NCBI GenBank assembly: GCA_028285485.1
Contig: JANQPC010000064.1
Span: 107,079-171,078 of the forward strand
Source: Paracoccaceae bacterium
Lineage (GTDB): Bacteria; Pseudomonadota; Alphaproteobacteria; Rhodobacterales; Rhodobacteraceae
Direction: 5' to 3'
Length of the DNA stretch: 64,000 nucleotides
Of the stretch, positions 34,516 to 44,222 are shown piece after piece. The notes below the pieces were generated by a model. That model did no database searches, was not told the origin of the DNA, and saw only the letters and a list, made by a program, of their open reading frames with translations. The position numbers and the translations under genes were made by a program. Positions within the stretch are counted from its first letter, which is position 1; every line of letters starts with the position of its first letter.

Positions 34516-37317
34516 TCAATGCGCCTCCGCCCAGTTCGCGCCCTGCCCGGCATCTACCACAAGCGGCACCGAGAAATGCACCGCCGGATCGGCAGCGCCC
34601 TCCATCACCTCGCGCGCGCGGACCACAAGATCGCTCACCGCGCCTTCCTCCACCTCAAACAGCAATTCGTCATGCACCTGCAGCAGCATTTTCGCAGGCA
34701 GAGCCGAGATTGCCTCGGGCATGCGGATCATCGCGCGGCGGATCACATCCGCCGCCGTGCCCTGGATCGGGGCGTTGATCGCGGCGCGGCGGGCAAACCC
34801 GGCATGGGGGCCCTTGGCGTTGATTTCCGGGGTGTTGATCCGGCGGCCAAAGCGGGTTTGCACAAAGCCGTGTTCCTTGGCGAAGGCGATCGTGTCATCC
34901 ATGTAGGCGCGAATGCCCGGAAAGCGCTCAAAATAGCGGTCGATGAAGCCCTGCGCCTCATCGCGCGGGATGCGCAGATTGCGGGCAAGGCCAAAGCCCG
35001 AAATCCCGTAGATCACGCCGAAGTTGATGGCCTTTGCCTGGCGCCGGATCTCCGGCGTCATGTCTTCGAGCGGCACGTTGAACATTTCCGAGGCGGTTGC
35101 GGCGTGGATATCCTGCCCTTCGCGGAAGGCCTCCTTCAGCGCGTCGATCCCGGCGATATCGGCCAGGATGCGCAGCTCGATCTGGCTGTAATCGAGGCTG
35201 ACGAGCACGCGCCCGGGCTCGGCCACAAACGCTTCGCGGATGCGGCGGCCTTCTTCGGTGCGCACGGGGATGTTCTGCAGGTTGGGATCGGTCGAGGCGA
35301 GGCGCCCGGTATTGGCCCCGGCGATGGAGTATGATGTGTGAACCCGCCCGGTTTCGCCATTGATGTGATCCTGCAGCGCGTCCGTGTAGGTGGATTTCAG
35401 CTTCGAGAGTTGCCGCCAATCGATCACCCGCGCGGGTAGATCATGTTCGGTGGCCAGATCTTCAAGCACATCGGCGGGGGTGGAGTACTTGCCCGTCTTC
35501 CCCTTCTTGCCGCCTTCGAGGCCCATCTTTTCGAACAGGATCTCGCCCACCTGCGCGGGTGAGCCCACGTTGAAGGGCTGGCCTGCCAGTTCGTGGATCT
35601 CATCCTCAAGCTGCGCCATCTTCTGCGCAAAGGCGTTTGACATCCGGCTCAGCGTATCGCGATCCACCTTGATGCCCGCGATCTCCATATCCGCGAGCAC
35701 CTGAACCATCGGGCGTTCCAGCGTTTCATAAACGGTCGCGACCTGCCGCTGATGCAGCTGCGGCTTGAACATCTGCCAAAGCCGTAGAGTGATATCGGCA
35801 TCTTCGGCGGCGTATTTGACCGCATCGTCGATGGCGACGCGATCGAAGGTGATCTGCGATTTGCCGGTGCCCAGAAGCGATTTGATCTCAATGGGGTTGT
35901 GCCCGAGATAGCGCTCTGAAAGCAGATCCATCCCGTGCCCATGCGTGCCCGCATTCATGGCGTAAGACATCAGCATGGTGTCATCGATCGGGGCCACGAT
36001 AATGCCGTGGCGCGCGAAGATCTTGGCATCGTATTTCATGTTTTGCCCGATCTTCATCACCGCAGGGTCTTCCAGAAGCGGTTTGAGGATGGCAAGCGCC
36101 TCGTCCATCCCGATCTGCCCCTCGGCCAGATCGTCCGTGCCAAAAAGATCATCGGCAGACGAGGCGCGGTGGGTCAGGGGAACGTAGCAGGCCGATCCCG
36201 GCTCCACCGCAAGCGAAATGCCCACAAGCTCTGCGGTCATCTCGTTGAGGCTCGTGGTCTCGGTATCAACCGCCACCCATCCGCGCGCCTCCGCCTTGGC
36301 CACCCAGGCCCCAAGCGCCGCCGAATCGGAGACCTTTTCGTAACCCTCGGGCTCGAACGGCACCGCCTCGGGCTCCGGCGGCGCATCGGCTTCGGCGCTT
36401 GCCGCAGGCGCCGCTACGGCGGGCGCCTCCACGCCCAGCGCATCGGCCACGCGCTTGGTGATCGTGCGAAACTCCATCTGAGCCAGAAACGCCAGAAGCG
36501 GCTCCGCCTCGGGATCCCTCACTTCCAGCGTGTCGAGCGCGTAATCGAGCGTCATGTTGCAATCAAGCTCGACGAGTTGCTTCGACAGGCGGATCTGTTC
36601 CGCATTGTCGATCAGCGTTTGCCGCCGCTTGGGTTGCTTGATCTCCTCTGCACGCGCCAGAAGGGTTTCAAGATCGCCGAACTCGTTGATCAGCATCGCG
36701 GCCGTCTTCACCCCGATGCCAGGCGCGCCGGGCACGTTATCCACGCTGTCCCCGGCCAGCGCCTGCACATCCACCACGCGCTCGGGCCCCACGCCGAATT
36801 TCTCCTCCACACCCTCAATCCCGATGCGGCGGTTCTTCATGGCGTCGTACATCTCGACGCCGCCGCCCACGAGCTGCATGAGATCCTTGTCCGATGAGAC
36901 GATGGTCACCCGCCCGCCCGCATCGCGGGCCTTGCAGGCGAGCGTGGCGATGATGTCATCGGCCTCGAACCCCTCCTGCTCAAGGCAGGCGATATTGAAG
37001 GCGCGCGTGGCCTCGCGTGTCAGCGGGATCTGCGGGCGCAGATCTTCAGGCATCTCATCGCGATTGGCCTTGTAGAGATCGTAAAGATCGTTGCGAAAGG
37101 TGTGGCTGCCCTTGTCGAATACCACCGCCGCATGGGTGGGCGCATCGGCGCCCTTCTGATCCTCGATCATTTTCCACAGCATGTTCACGAAGCCGGAGAC
37201 CGCGCCCACCGGCAACCCGTCGGATTTTCGGGTCAGAGGCGGCAGCGCGTGATAGGCGCGGAAGATGAAGGCCGATCCATCGACCAGGCTAAGATGATGG
37301 CCCTTGCCGAATGCCAT
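34516..37317 (-). CDS. polA: DNA polymerase I
   Basis: A 933-residue DNA polymerase I for gap filling and Okazaki-fragment processing. The N-terminal 5' nuclease domain (about 1-290) begins LSLVDGSAFIFRAYHALPP. An Ala/Glu/Pro linker leads to a 3'-5' exonuclease domain that keeps the acidic motif AVDTETTSL, so proofreading is probably active. The C-terminal polymerase domain has motif A DYSQIELRILADI, motif B RRQAKAINFGVIYG and motif C LLQVHDELLFE. The ATG at 37317 is chosen over an in-frame start 30 bases upstream because it directly precedes the conserved core. Confidence 0.97.
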   Translation of the reverse strand: MAFGKGHHLSLVDGSAFIFRAYHALPPLTRKSDGLPVGAVSGFVNMLWKMIEDQKGADAPTHAAVVFDKGSHTFRNDLYDLYKANRDEMPEDLRPQIPLTREATRAFNIACLEQEGFEADDIIATLACKARDAGGRVTIVSSDKDLMQLVGGGVEMYDAMKNRRIGIEGVEEKFGVGPERVVDVQALAGDSVDNVPGAPGIGVKTAAMLINEFGDLETLLARAEEIKQPKRRQTLIDNAEQIRLSKQLVELDCNMTLDYALDTLEVRDPEAEPLLAFLAQMEFRTITKRVADALGVEAPAVAAPAASAEADAPPEPEAVPFEPEGYEKVSDSAALGAWVAKAEARGWVAVDTETTSLNEMTAELVGISLAVEPGSACYVPLTHRASSADDLFGTDDLAEGQIGMDEALAILKPLLEDPAVMKIGQNMKYDAKIFARHGIIVAPIDDTMLMSYAMNAGTHGHGMDLLSERYLGHNPIEIKSLLGTGKSQITFDRVAIDDAVKYAAEDADITLRLWQMFKPQLHQRQVATVYETLERPMVQVLADMEIAGIKVDRDTLSRMSNAFAQKMAQLEDEIHELAGQPFNVGSPAQVGEILFEKMGLEGGKKGKTGKYSTPADVLEDLATEHDLPARVIDWRQLSKLKSTYTDALQDHINGETGRVHTSYSIAGANTGRLASTDPNLQNIPVRTEEGRRIREAFVAEPGRVLVSLDYSQIELRILADIAGIDALKEAFREGQDIHAATASEMFNVPLEDMTPEIRRQAKAINFGVIYGISGFGLARNLRIPRDEAQGFIDRYFERFPGIRAYMDDTIAFAKEHGFVQTRFGRRINTPEINAKGPHAGFARRAAINAPIQGTAADVIRRAMIRMPEAISALPAKMLLQVHDELLFEVEEGAVSDLVVRAREVMEGAADPAVHFSVPLVVDAGQGANWAEAH

Positions 37318-37456
37318 GGTTCCCCCCGCACTTTGGCTACCGGCCAAGGGTTAGCCTTTTGGCCCGGCGCCGTCCACGGCCCGGCGGCTCGCTCTGGAGA
37401 TGCTGCTGACAGGAATGCGATGCGGGTGGCTCAGGCCCGGCCTGCGGAAACCGGGA

Positions 37457-37642
37457 TCAGCCCGCCGGTTTCTCCGCGAAACTCTCGTGGATATAGCGCT
37501 TGTCGCAATAGCCACACTCCACCCAGCCGCGATCGGGCGGGATCGAAAGCCACACGCGCGGATGGCCAAGCGCGCCTTCGCCGCCGTCGCAGCACACACG
37601 CCAGCTGCTCACCACCTCGGTTTCGGGCGCATCGATATCCAT
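37457..37642 (-). CDS. zinc-finger domain protein (zf-CHCC, NDUFS6-like)
   Basis: A 61-residue protein with the CHCC zinc-ribbon pattern: Cys in WRVCCDGG, His in [10 protein letters not shown] and the pair CGYC. This is the domain of mitochondrial complex I subunit NDUFS6; small alphaproteobacterial homologues exist and one is an accessory complex I subunit in Paracoccus. The ATG at 37642 is chosen because upstream codons show no conservation. It stands alone between polA and a TSUP transporter gene. Confidence 0.85.
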   Translation of the reverse strand: MDIDAPETEVVSSWRVCCDGGEGALGHPRVWLSIPPDRGWVECGYCDKRYIHESFAEKPAG

Positions 37643-37739
37643 GGCGTGGCAACCACTCCGATCAAACGGGCCGAAGGCCCGGGATGGGTGAACCATAGGC
37701 GCATTCGCCGCGCCGCGGCAAGGGCGGGATGCGGCGTGG

Positions 37740-38498
37740 TTAACCGGCCAGGCCGCGCCGCACCAGGTTCAGCCCGGCAATCACGAGCACCAGAAGAGTT
37801 GCGCGCCGGAACGTGGCCTGATCGATCCGGTCCTGCACCAGAAAACCCAGCGCGAGGCCCGCGAGCGCCGGCAGCAGGAAGAGCGCGGAGAACTGCGCCG
37901 TCTCCCCGTTGAGCAGCCCCGATCTGATATGCGCGAGCGCCAGAACAAGCGCGCCGCTGCCGTAGATCACGCCCTGAAGCCGCACCTGCACCGCCTTGGG
38001 CGTTTCAAGCGCGGTCAGATACAGCACCGTTGGCGGCCCCCAAACGCCGCTGATCCCACCAAGAAAACCCGAGAACGTGGCCACACCCAGCTCCACCGCG
38101 CGCCGGGCCGAAGCCGGGAAGCGCAGGCGAAAGCCCATCAGTTGCAGCATGGCGAATACCGTGACGGGCACGCCAAGCAGCAGGAACAGGACCGACTCGG
38201 GCAAAATGAACACAAGCTGCGCGCTCAGCATGATGAAAAGCCACAGAACCGCGAGGTAGCGCCAGTGATCACGCGTGGCCTCCACCGCCGCGGAAAACCC
38301 GCCCCTCAGCGCCTGCCACAGATTGGTGGCCAGCGTGGGCAGGATCAGCGCGGCAAGGGCAAGATCGGGCGGCAAAACGGTGGCCAGACCCGAGATCATG
38401 ATCATCGGCATCGCAAAGCCCACAACGCCCTTCACGATCCCGGCAATCAGCGCCACGCCAATGCAAACCAGCCATATCTCCAGCGCCAATTCTGGCAT
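37740..38498 (-). CDS. TSUP family transporter (TauE/SafE)
   Basis: A 252-residue membrane protein with about eight helices, of the TauE/SafE family, which exports or imports small anions such as sulfite, sulfoacetate or other organosulfur compounds. Family signatures are [14 protein letters not shown] in the first repeat and [18 protein letters not shown] in the second. The start at 38498 is preferred over 38513. It is divergent from mcd. The substrate cannot be read from the sequence. Confidence 0.9.
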   Translation of the reverse strand: MPELALEIWLVCIGVALIAGIVKGVVGFAMPMIMISGLATVLPPDLALAALILPTLATNLWQALRGGFSAAVEATRDHWRYLAVLWLFIMLSAQLVFILPESVLFLLLGVPVTVFAMLQLMGFRLRFPASARRAVELGVATFSGFLGGISGVWGPPTVLYLTALETPKAVQVRLQGVIYGSGALVLALAHIRSGLLNGETAQFSALFLLPALAGLALGFLVQDRIDQATFRRATLLVLVIAGLNLVRRGLAG

Positions 38499-38618
38499 GA
38501 ACGCTCCGCACACCGATTGGCCCGGGGTGTATCAACCGGTCGCAGCGGCTGCATCAATGAAACGCCTGCGATACTTTTGTTCAATATTGGCGCCCAAAAA
38601 GAAATGTTGTTGCTCCGC

Positions 38619-38654
38619 TTCTGCAAATGCACTACCCCCTTCGCGGGTGCAGAA
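38619..38654 (+). promoter_or_regulatory. inverted repeat upstream of mcd
   Basis: TTCTGCA and TGCAGAA are perfect 7-base inverted half-sites 22 bases apart, ending just before the mcd ribosome site (AAAAGGAG). TGCA-rich sites are bound by regulators of acetyl-CoA and polyhydroxybutyrate metabolism (PhaR, RamB/ScfR types), so an operator is plausible. Confidence 0.35.
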
Positions 38655-38667
38655 AAGGAGCCTCGCC

Positions 38668-40353
38668 ATGGCGCATGACGGACAGGATATTGGGGAGCAA
38701 ACCATCGTGTTGCCCGGCCTTCTGGCCCATACGGCGGATGCGGTGCCGGCAGCGGAACAGGTGCTTGACCGCGCGAAGTCAGCGGTGCGCGGAATGGTTA
38801 CCGCCGATGGCAAGGTCTCGCCAGCGCTGATCGAGGAACATCAGGTGGCCGCGCATGGCCTGGCGTGGCTTGCCACATATGTTGAGGCGCTGCGGCAGAT
38901 GCAGGGCTGGGCCGAACGGCTGGAAAGCGAGGGCCGGTTCGGCGAGGTTGAACAGCTGATCCTGCAGATCGCCTTCGGGGAATACCTCTGGCAGATCTAT
39001 GGCGGCATTCCGATGAGCCAGGGCGAATTGCTGCGCCCGCAAGATATCGGGCTCAGCCAGGAGGATCAGCGCGCGCTGATGGCGCCGGGGGTGATGACGC
39101 TCACCCAATCGGGCAACACCCAGGCCGCGCGCACGCGGCTGGTTGAGCTGATGCAGGAACGTGCCGCGGAGATCACCGTGGGCGCCACGGGGCTCGACGA
39201 AGAGCTGGAGATGATCCGCGAACAGTTCCGCCGCTATGCGGTGGAGCGGGTGATCCCCGATGCGCATGAGTGGCACCTCAAGGATGAGCTGATCCCGATG
39301 GAGATCATCGAGGAGCTTTCCGAAATGGGCGTGTTCGGGCTGACAATCCCTGAGGAGTTCGGGGGCCTCGGCCTTTCGAAGGCCTCGATGTGCGTTGTCT
39401 CCGAAGAGCTATCGCGCGGCTACATCGGCGTGGGATCACTTGGCACACGCTCAGAGATCGCGGCAGAGCTGATCATCGCGGGCGGCACCGATGCGCAGAA
39501 GGAAAAGTGGCTTCCGGGGCTGGCCAGCGGGGAGATCCTGCCAACGGCCGTATTCACCGAGCCCAATACGGGCTCAGACCTTGGTTCCCTGCGAACCCGC
39601 GCGGCGAAGGATGCTAATGGCAACTGGGTGCTGAACGGCAACAAGACGTGGATCACCCACGCCGCCCGCACCCATGTGATGACAGTTCTGGCCCGCACCA
39701 TCCCCGACACGACCGATTACCGCGGCCTGTCGATGTTTCTCGCCGAGAAAACACCGGGAACCGACGAAGAGCCTTGGCAGGATCCCGGCATCTCCGGCGG
39801 CGAGATCGAGGTGCTCGGCTATCGCGGAATGAAGGAATACACCGTCAATTTCGACGATTTCGAAGTGAGCGGCGAAAACCTCCTGGGCGAGGCCGAGGGC
39901 CAGGGCTTCAAGCAGCTTATGCAGACGTTTGAGAGCGCCCGGATCCAAACCGCGGCGCGGGCCATCGGTGTGGCGCAATCCGCGCTCGATATCTCGATGC
40001 AATACGCGCAGGATCGCAAGCAATTCGGCAAATCGCTCATCGATTTCCCCCGTGTCTCCGGCAAGCTGGCCATGATGGCGGTGGAGATCATGGTGGCCCG
40101 CCAACTTACTTATTTCTCCGCCCGCGAAAAGGATGAGGATCGCCGCTGCGATCTGGAGGCCGGGATGGCCAAGCTGCTCGGCGCCCGCGTGGCCTGGGCG
40201 GCGGCCGATAACGGGCTTCAGATCCATGGCGGCAATGGCTTTGCGCTGGAATACGCGATCAGCCGGGTGCTTTGCGATGCGCGGATCCTCAACATCTTTG
40301 AGGGCGCAGCCGAGATTCAGGCACAGGTGATCGCCAGGCGGCTGCTCGGCTAG
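38668..40353 (+). CDS. mcd: (2S)-methylsuccinyl-CoA dehydrogenase
   Basis: A 561-residue FAD-dependent acyl-CoA dehydrogenase. The length and the roughly 170-residue N-terminal extension before the standard domain (which begins near DEELEMIREQFRRYAVE) are the marks of Mcd. Mcd oxidises (2S)-methylsuccinyl-CoA to mesaconyl-CoA in the ethylmalonyl-CoA pathway of acetate assimilation. The flavin motif TEPNTGSDLGSLRTRA and the C-terminal FEGAAEIQAQVIARRLLG are present. The ATG follows AAAAGGAG. Substrate is inferred from architecture and taxon; other pathway genes are not in this window. Confidence 0.85.
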   Translation: MAHDGQDIGEQTIVLPGLLAHTADAVPAAEQVLDRAKSAVRGMVTADGKVSPALIEEHQVAAHGLAWLATYVEALRQMQGWAERLESEGRFGEVEQLILQIAFGEYLWQIYGGIPMSQGELLRPQDIGLSQEDQRALMAPGVMTLTQSGNTQAARTRLVELMQERAAEITVGATGLDEELEMIREQFRRYAVERVIPDAHEWHLKDELIPMEIIEELSEMGVFGLTIPEEFGGLGLSKASMCVVSEELSRGYIGVGSLGTRSEIAAELIIAGGTDAQKEKWLPGLASGEILPTAVFTEPNTGSDLGSLRTRAAKDANGNWVLNGNKTWITHAARTHVMTVLARTIPDTTDYRGLSMFLAEKTPGTDEEPWQDPGISGGEIEVLGYRGMKEYTVNFDDFEVSGENLLGEAEGQGFKQLMQTFESARIQTAARAIGVAQSALDISMQYAQDRKQFGKSLIDFPRVSGKLAMMAVEIMVARQLTYFSAREKDEDRRCDLEAGMAKLLGARVAWAAADNGLQIHGGNGFALEYAISRVLCDARILNIFEGAAEIQAQVIARRLLG

Positions 40354-40424
40354 CGGCCAGGGCCCGCTTCAGAATTTCCGGCGTCTCTTCCCCGAAACCT
40401 CTTGCCAGGCCGTAGACAGTACCT

Positions 40425-40443
40425 AAGTTAGAGGCTCTAACTT
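40425..40443 (+). promoter_or_regulatory. 19-bp perfect palindrome, candidate operator
   Basis: AAGTTAGAG-G-CTCTAACTT is a perfect inverted repeat with one central base; two further G/C pairs extend it past a single mismatch. It abuts the ribosome site of the downstream reductase gene, ending 12 bases before the ATG. A MerR- or TetR-class repressor/activator site is likely. No regulator gene is next to it. Confidence 0.55.
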
Positions 40444-40455
40444 GGGAGATGCGCC

Positions 40456-41463
40456 ATGCCTCAGACCGTTCTTCTTACCGGCATCACCGGTTTCATCGCC
40501 AAGCGCATCGCGCTCGATCTCCTGAATGCCGGCCACACGGTGCGCGGATCGCTTCGCTCCGCCGGGCGTGCCGACGAGGTGCGCGATGCGCTGCGCCCGC
40601 AGCTTTCCGATCCCGCGGCGCTTGAGCGGCTCAGCTTCGTGGAGCTTGATCTTACGCGGGATGAAGGCTGGGGCGCGGCGCTTCAGGGCACCGATGCGCT
40701 TCTGCACACGGCCTCTCCCTTCCCGATGACCCAGCCGAAGGATGAGAACGCGATCATCCGCCCGGCGGTGGATGGCACGCTTCGCGCCCTGCGCGCGGCC
40801 CAGGCGGCGGGGGTAACCCGCGTTGTGCTGACATCTTCGGTCGTGGCGATCGAAGCGGTGGAGGTGGGCGGCCGGCCCTATACGCCGGAGGATTGGAGCG
40901 ATCTCGCGCATCCCAAATCCTCACCCTACTACAAATCGAAAACACTGGCGGAGCGCGCGGCGTGGGAGTTTGTGGGCGATCATCCCGAGATGAAGCTCAC
41001 CACAATTAACCCCGCATTGGTGCTCGGCGCGCCGATGGATGGCAACTTCGGCACGTCGCTGCAGCTTATCGAACGCATCTTCAACGGCAGCGATCCGATG
41101 GTGCCCGATATCGGCTTCGCGGTTGTTGATGTGGCGGACGTTTCCGCCATGCATGTCGCGGCGCTGGAACGGCCCGAAACGGCGGGCAATCGCTATATCG
41201 CAGCGGCCTCTTCGGTGACGATGGTGGAGATAGCGCGCCACCTCAAAGCCACCTACCCGGATCGCAAGATCCCCACCCGGGTGGCGCCGAAACCGGTTCT
41301 GCGGCTGCTCTCGCTTTTCGATTCAACGATCAAGACGATCCTGCCCGGTATCGGCATCACACCGCACTTCGATGCCAGCGCCAGCACGCGCGATCTGGGC
41401 GTGACCTTCACGCCCTGGCAAAAGGCGACGGAGCGCGCGGCAGAGGCGATCGCCGCGAAGTAG
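40456..41463 (+). CDS. NAD(P)-dependent aldehyde/ketone reductase (extended SDR)
   Basis: A 335-residue extended short-chain dehydrogenase of the dihydroflavonol-4-reductase/aldehyde-reductase group. It has the nucleotide motif TGITGFIA at residues 8-15, arginines after the second strand that favour NADPH (GSLRSAGR), and an SDR Ser/Tyr/Lys set with YYKSKTLAERAAW as the YxxxK motif. It is transcribed alone behind a 19-bp palindrome, which suggests induction by a small molecule, perhaps an aldehyde. Substrate unknown. Confidence 0.88.
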   Translation: MPQTVLLTGITGFIAKRIALDLLNAGHTVRGSLRSAGRADEVRDALRPQLSDPAALERLSFVELDLTRDEGWGAALQGTDALLHTASPFPMTQPKDENAIIRPAVDGTLRALRAAQAAGVTRVVLTSSVVAIEAVEVGGRPYTPEDWSDLAHPKSSPYYKSKTLAERAAWEFVGDHPEMKLTTINPALVLGAPMDGNFGTSLQLIERIFNGSDPMVPDIGFAVVDVADVSAMHVAALERPETAGNRYIAAASSVTMVEIARHLKATYPDRKIPTRVAPKPVLRLLSLFDSTIKTILPGIGITPHFDASASTRDLGVTFTPWQKATERAAEAIAAK

Positions 41464-41468
41464 CGCGC

Positions 41469-42194
41469 TCAGGCCGCGCGCCGCACCAGATCCACAAACC
41501 GCGCGCGCGCTTCAGGCAACGGCTTCTCGCCAAGGCTTTCGGCCAGTTGGCTGGCCAGGAAATGCCCGGTAGTGCGCAGCCCGTCCGCAATCTCGCCCAT
41601 CTTGCCCCGCCCTTCGCCCAGCAGTGCCGGGGGCAGCGGCAGCAACTTCTCGGCCCAGTCGCCGGCCCCCTCGGCGCTCACGGCCCGGCCCGTGCGGGGC
41701 GAAACATAGGCCAGATCGTCAAGCGCGCCGGTTACCGCGCAGCGGCTGAGATCAAGGCCGAAGCCCATTTCATCAAGCAGCGCCAGTTCCCAGCGAAGAT
41801 AGGCGAGCGGCCAGGCCGGGTTGGTGCCGATCAGATCGAGAAGTGCTTTGGTGCGGCGGTAAAGCTGCGGATGCGGCTCCCGCTCCGGCAACGAAAAAAG
41901 CAGGAGCGCGGAGACGGCGTTCAGCGCAGCAAGCGTAAGCCTGTCGGCCATCAGATCCGCAGCGCGGCTCTTGACCGGCTCCACCGTGAACGTGCCCAGA
42001 TGCGCATCGAGCCGGGCGCGCCAGGTGAGATCAAGCTGCGCGCCGGGCTGAAGCACGGGCGCGATCTTGCGCGAGGTACCGCCGCGCACGATGCCCGCAT
42101 GCCGCCCGTGGCCTTCCGTCAGCACATCGATGATCGCAGCCGTTTCGCCGTGGCGGCGCACGGCGAGCAGCGTGCCCTCCTCACGCCACTCCAT
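41469..42194 (-). CDS. recO: DNA repair protein RecO
   Basis: RecO loads RecA on SSB-coated DNA together with RecR. The 241-residue protein starts with the OB-fold pattern [26 protein letters not shown] and [10 protein letters not shown]; a helical C-terminal domain follows with [24 protein letters not shown]. Length and position (two bases after the DUF1491 gene, in the era-recO block) match Rhodobacterales. The zinc-ligand cysteine set of some RecO proteins is not complete here. Confidence 0.94.
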   Translation of the reverse strand: MEWREEGTLLAVRRHGETAAIIDVLTEGHGRHAGIVRGGTSRKIAPVLQPGAQLDLTWRARLDAHLGTFTVEPVKSRAADLMADRLTLAALNAVSALLLFSLPEREPHPQLYRRTKALLDLIGTNPAWPLAYLRWELALLDEMGFGLDLSRCAVTGALDDLAYVSPRTGRAVSAEGAGDWAEKLLPLPPALLGEGRGKMGEIADGLRTTGHFLASQLAESLGEKPLPEARARFVDLVRRAA

Positions 42195-42196
42195 CG

Positions 42197-42529
42197 CTAA
42201 TCCGCCAGCCCGGGTTCATCAAGAAGGTGGCGCCCCGCCCGATCTTCCACCTCGATCACCCAGAGATCGCGGTCAAACCCCCGCTGTTTGGCGAGCGAGG
42301 CATCAACATCCGCCTCGGCGCCTTCCGAAAGCGTGACCCAGGCGCGCTCGCCCGTCATCAGATCGAAGGAGCGCTGGAAGCAGCGGGCCTGCCCATCAAG
42401 CGTGTTGAGCTTCACAAGCACCGTGCCCGCCGTGGGATCCCCCTTGGCGGTTATGAAAGCCGGGATATCGGCCAGTTGGAGGCGCTTGAGATAGCCCGCC
42501 ACCCAGATATGCGTGGCGAGCCGGCTCAT
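42197..42529 (-). CDS. DUF1491 family protein
   Basis: A 110-residue soluble protein matching DUF1491, found almost only in alphaproteobacteria and typically between era and recO. Recognisable parts are [22 protein letters not shown] and [32 protein letters not shown]. Start overlaps the era stop by 4 bases. Function unknown. Confidence 0.93.
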   Translation of the reverse strand: MSRLATHIWVAGYLKRLQLADIPAFITAKGDPTAGTVLVKLNTLDGQARCFQRSFDLMTGERAWVTLSEGAEADVDASLAKQRGFDRDLWVIEVEDRAGRHLLDEPGLAD

Positions 42530-43434
42530 TCCGCACCGTCGCGGAAATCGAGGCCCATCTCCGAATAGCGCTCTGCCTCCTCCAGCCAGCCGGGCCGCAC
42601 CTTCACTTGTAAAAAGAGATGCACCGTGCGGCCCAGAAACTCCCCGATCTCGGCCCGCGCAGCCTGGCTGACCGCCTTGATCGTTTCGCCCTTTTTGCCC
42701 AGCACGATGCCCTTATGCCCATCGCGGGCCACATAGATCACCTGATCGATCCGGGTGGAGCCATCCTTGCGATCCTCCCAACCCTCGGTTTCGACGGTAA
42801 GCTGATAGGGCAATTCCTGATGCAGACGAAGCGTGAGTTTTTCGCGCGTCGTCTCGGCAGCGATCATGCGCACGGGCAGGTCGGCGATCTGGTCTTCGGG
42901 GTAAAGCCAGGGGCCTTCGGGCAGCGCGCCCGCCAGCCAGCGGCGCAGATCCTCCACCCCATAGCCCTTCTCGGCGGAGATCATGAACGTCTCCGCAAAC
43001 GGAAAGCGCGCGTTGAGATCTTCGGTCAGCGCGAGAAGAGCGGGGGCTTCCACCCGATCAATCTTATTGATGGCGAGCGCAACCATGCGGCCCTCCGCCC
43101 GGGCGCCCAGGCTTTCGATGATCTCTTCCACGCCCGCCGTCACCCCGCGATGGGCCTCGACCAGCAGCACAACGATATCGGCATCCGCCGCGCCGCCCCA
43201 GGCCGCGGCCACCATCGCCCGGTCGAGCCGCCGCCGGGGGCGGAAGAGCCCGGGCGTATCCACGAATACCAGCTGCGCCGCGCCCTCGATCGCCACGCCC
43301 CGGATACGCGCCCGCGTTGTCTGAACCTTGTGGGTGACGATCGAAACCTTCGCGCCCACCATGCGGTTGAGCAGCGTGGATTTGCCCGCGTTGGGCTCCC
43401 CAATCAGGGCAACAAAGCCGGCGCGTGTGGTCAT
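42526..43434 (-). CDS. era: GTPase Era
   Basis: Era binds 16S rRNA near its 3' end and assists 30S assembly. The 302-residue protein has G1 GEPNAGKST, G3 DTPGL and G4 NKID motifs, and a C-terminal KH domain with IYVARDGHKGIVLGKKGETIKAV. The ATG at 43434 is right before the G domain; the frame is open upstream but that part is not conserved. It begins an operon with DUF1491 and recO. Unusually, a thermonuclease gene on the other strand separates it from rnc. Confidence 0.97.
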   Translation of the reverse strand: MTTRAGFVALIGEPNAGKSTLLNRMVGAKVSIVTHKVQTTRARIRGVAIEGAAQLVFVDTPGLFRPRRRLDRAMVAAAWGGAADADIVVLLVEAHRGVTAGVEEIIESLGARAEGRMVALAINKIDRVEAPALLALTEDLNARFPFAETFMISAEKGYGVEDLRRWLAGALPEGPWLYPEDQIADLPVRMIAAETTREKLTLRLHQELPYQLTVETEGWEDRKDGSTRIDQVIYVARDGHKGIVLGKKGETIKAVSQAARAEIGEFLGRTVHLFLQVKVRPGWLEEAERYSEMGLDFRDGAE

Positions 43435-43589
43435 ATGCAGGGCCTGTGCATCACGATCCCCTCCCTCTAGTGCCTTTCGCCAGGCGTGGCGAGGGGCGTG
43501 TGTTGCCGCGGCACGGCCACAGAGGCGCCACGCCACCGCCCTGCACCTCTGGTAGTATGCCACCACCCATTGCAACGCAGGAGGGAGCC

Positions 43590-44222
43590 ATGTTCAGGCT
43601 CGTGATCCGCTGGTTCGTTGGGGGCAAGAAACATCACACGTCAGCGCCGCGTCCGGTTCAAAGGGAAGCACGTGCGGCGCGCCCGGTGCTCGTACATCCC
43701 GTCCAGGCACATGCGCCGCCGAAACCCTGCGCCCACCCCGCGCAAAGCACACTTCCCAATGGCCAGCCGAAGGTTCTGACAGGCCGCGCATGGATCATTG
43801 ACGGCGATACGATCCGCATCAAGAAAACCGATATCCGGCTCGCAGGAATCGACGCGCCGGAAGTGGAAGACCCCTTTGGGCAAAAGGCCAAATCGGCGAT
43901 GATCAAGCTCTGTTGGGGGAAAGTGATCACCGCGCATCTCACAGGCGAGATGTCCTACCACCGGGTTGTGGCGGTGTGCCGCCTGCCCGATGGCCGGGAT
44001 CTTGCCGCCGAACTTGTGCGGCAGGGCCTTGCCATCGACTGGCCGAAATTCTCCGGCGGGCGCTACCGGCATCTCGAAACCTCGGATGCGCGCAAGAAGC
44101 TCTGGCGCTGCGTGGCGCTTCAAGAAGGTCGGCGTCCGCCTAGGGCGCACCAGACACGGTTGCCAAAAGCCGCTCCGCCGCCGTCTTCTCCGCCTCCCGC
44201 TTGGCCCGGCCATCGGCGGTAA
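43590..44222 (+). CDS. thermonuclease (SNase) family protein
   Basis: A 210-residue protein with a staphylococcal-nuclease fold from about residue 64 to 160. Catalytic residues are recognisable: IDGDTIRI, Arg and Glu in RLAGIDAPE, and the second Arg in YHRVVAVC. The N terminus is basic and proline-rich rather than a clean signal peptide. GGAGGGAG precedes the ATG. The last 27 codons lie on the opposite strand of rnc and encode a Pro/Arg tail with no family match, so the functional protein probably ends at about residue 180. It interrupts the rnc-era order on the opposite strand. Confidence 0.85.
   Translation: MFRLVIRWFVGGKKHHTSAPRPVQREARAARPVLVHPVQAHAPPKPCAHPAQSTLPNGQPKVLTGRAWIIDGDTIRIKKTDIRLAGIDAPEVEDPFGQKAKSAMIKLCWGKVITAHLTGEMSYHRVVAVCRLPDGRDLAAELVRQGLAIDWPKFSGGRYRHLETSDARKKLWRCVALQEGRRPPRAHQTRLPKAAPPPSSPPPAWPGHRR

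Noticed and set aside
34516..37317. DNA polymerase I possibly lacking proofreading
   Set aside because: The exonuclease motif DTETTSL is present, so there is no sign of loss.
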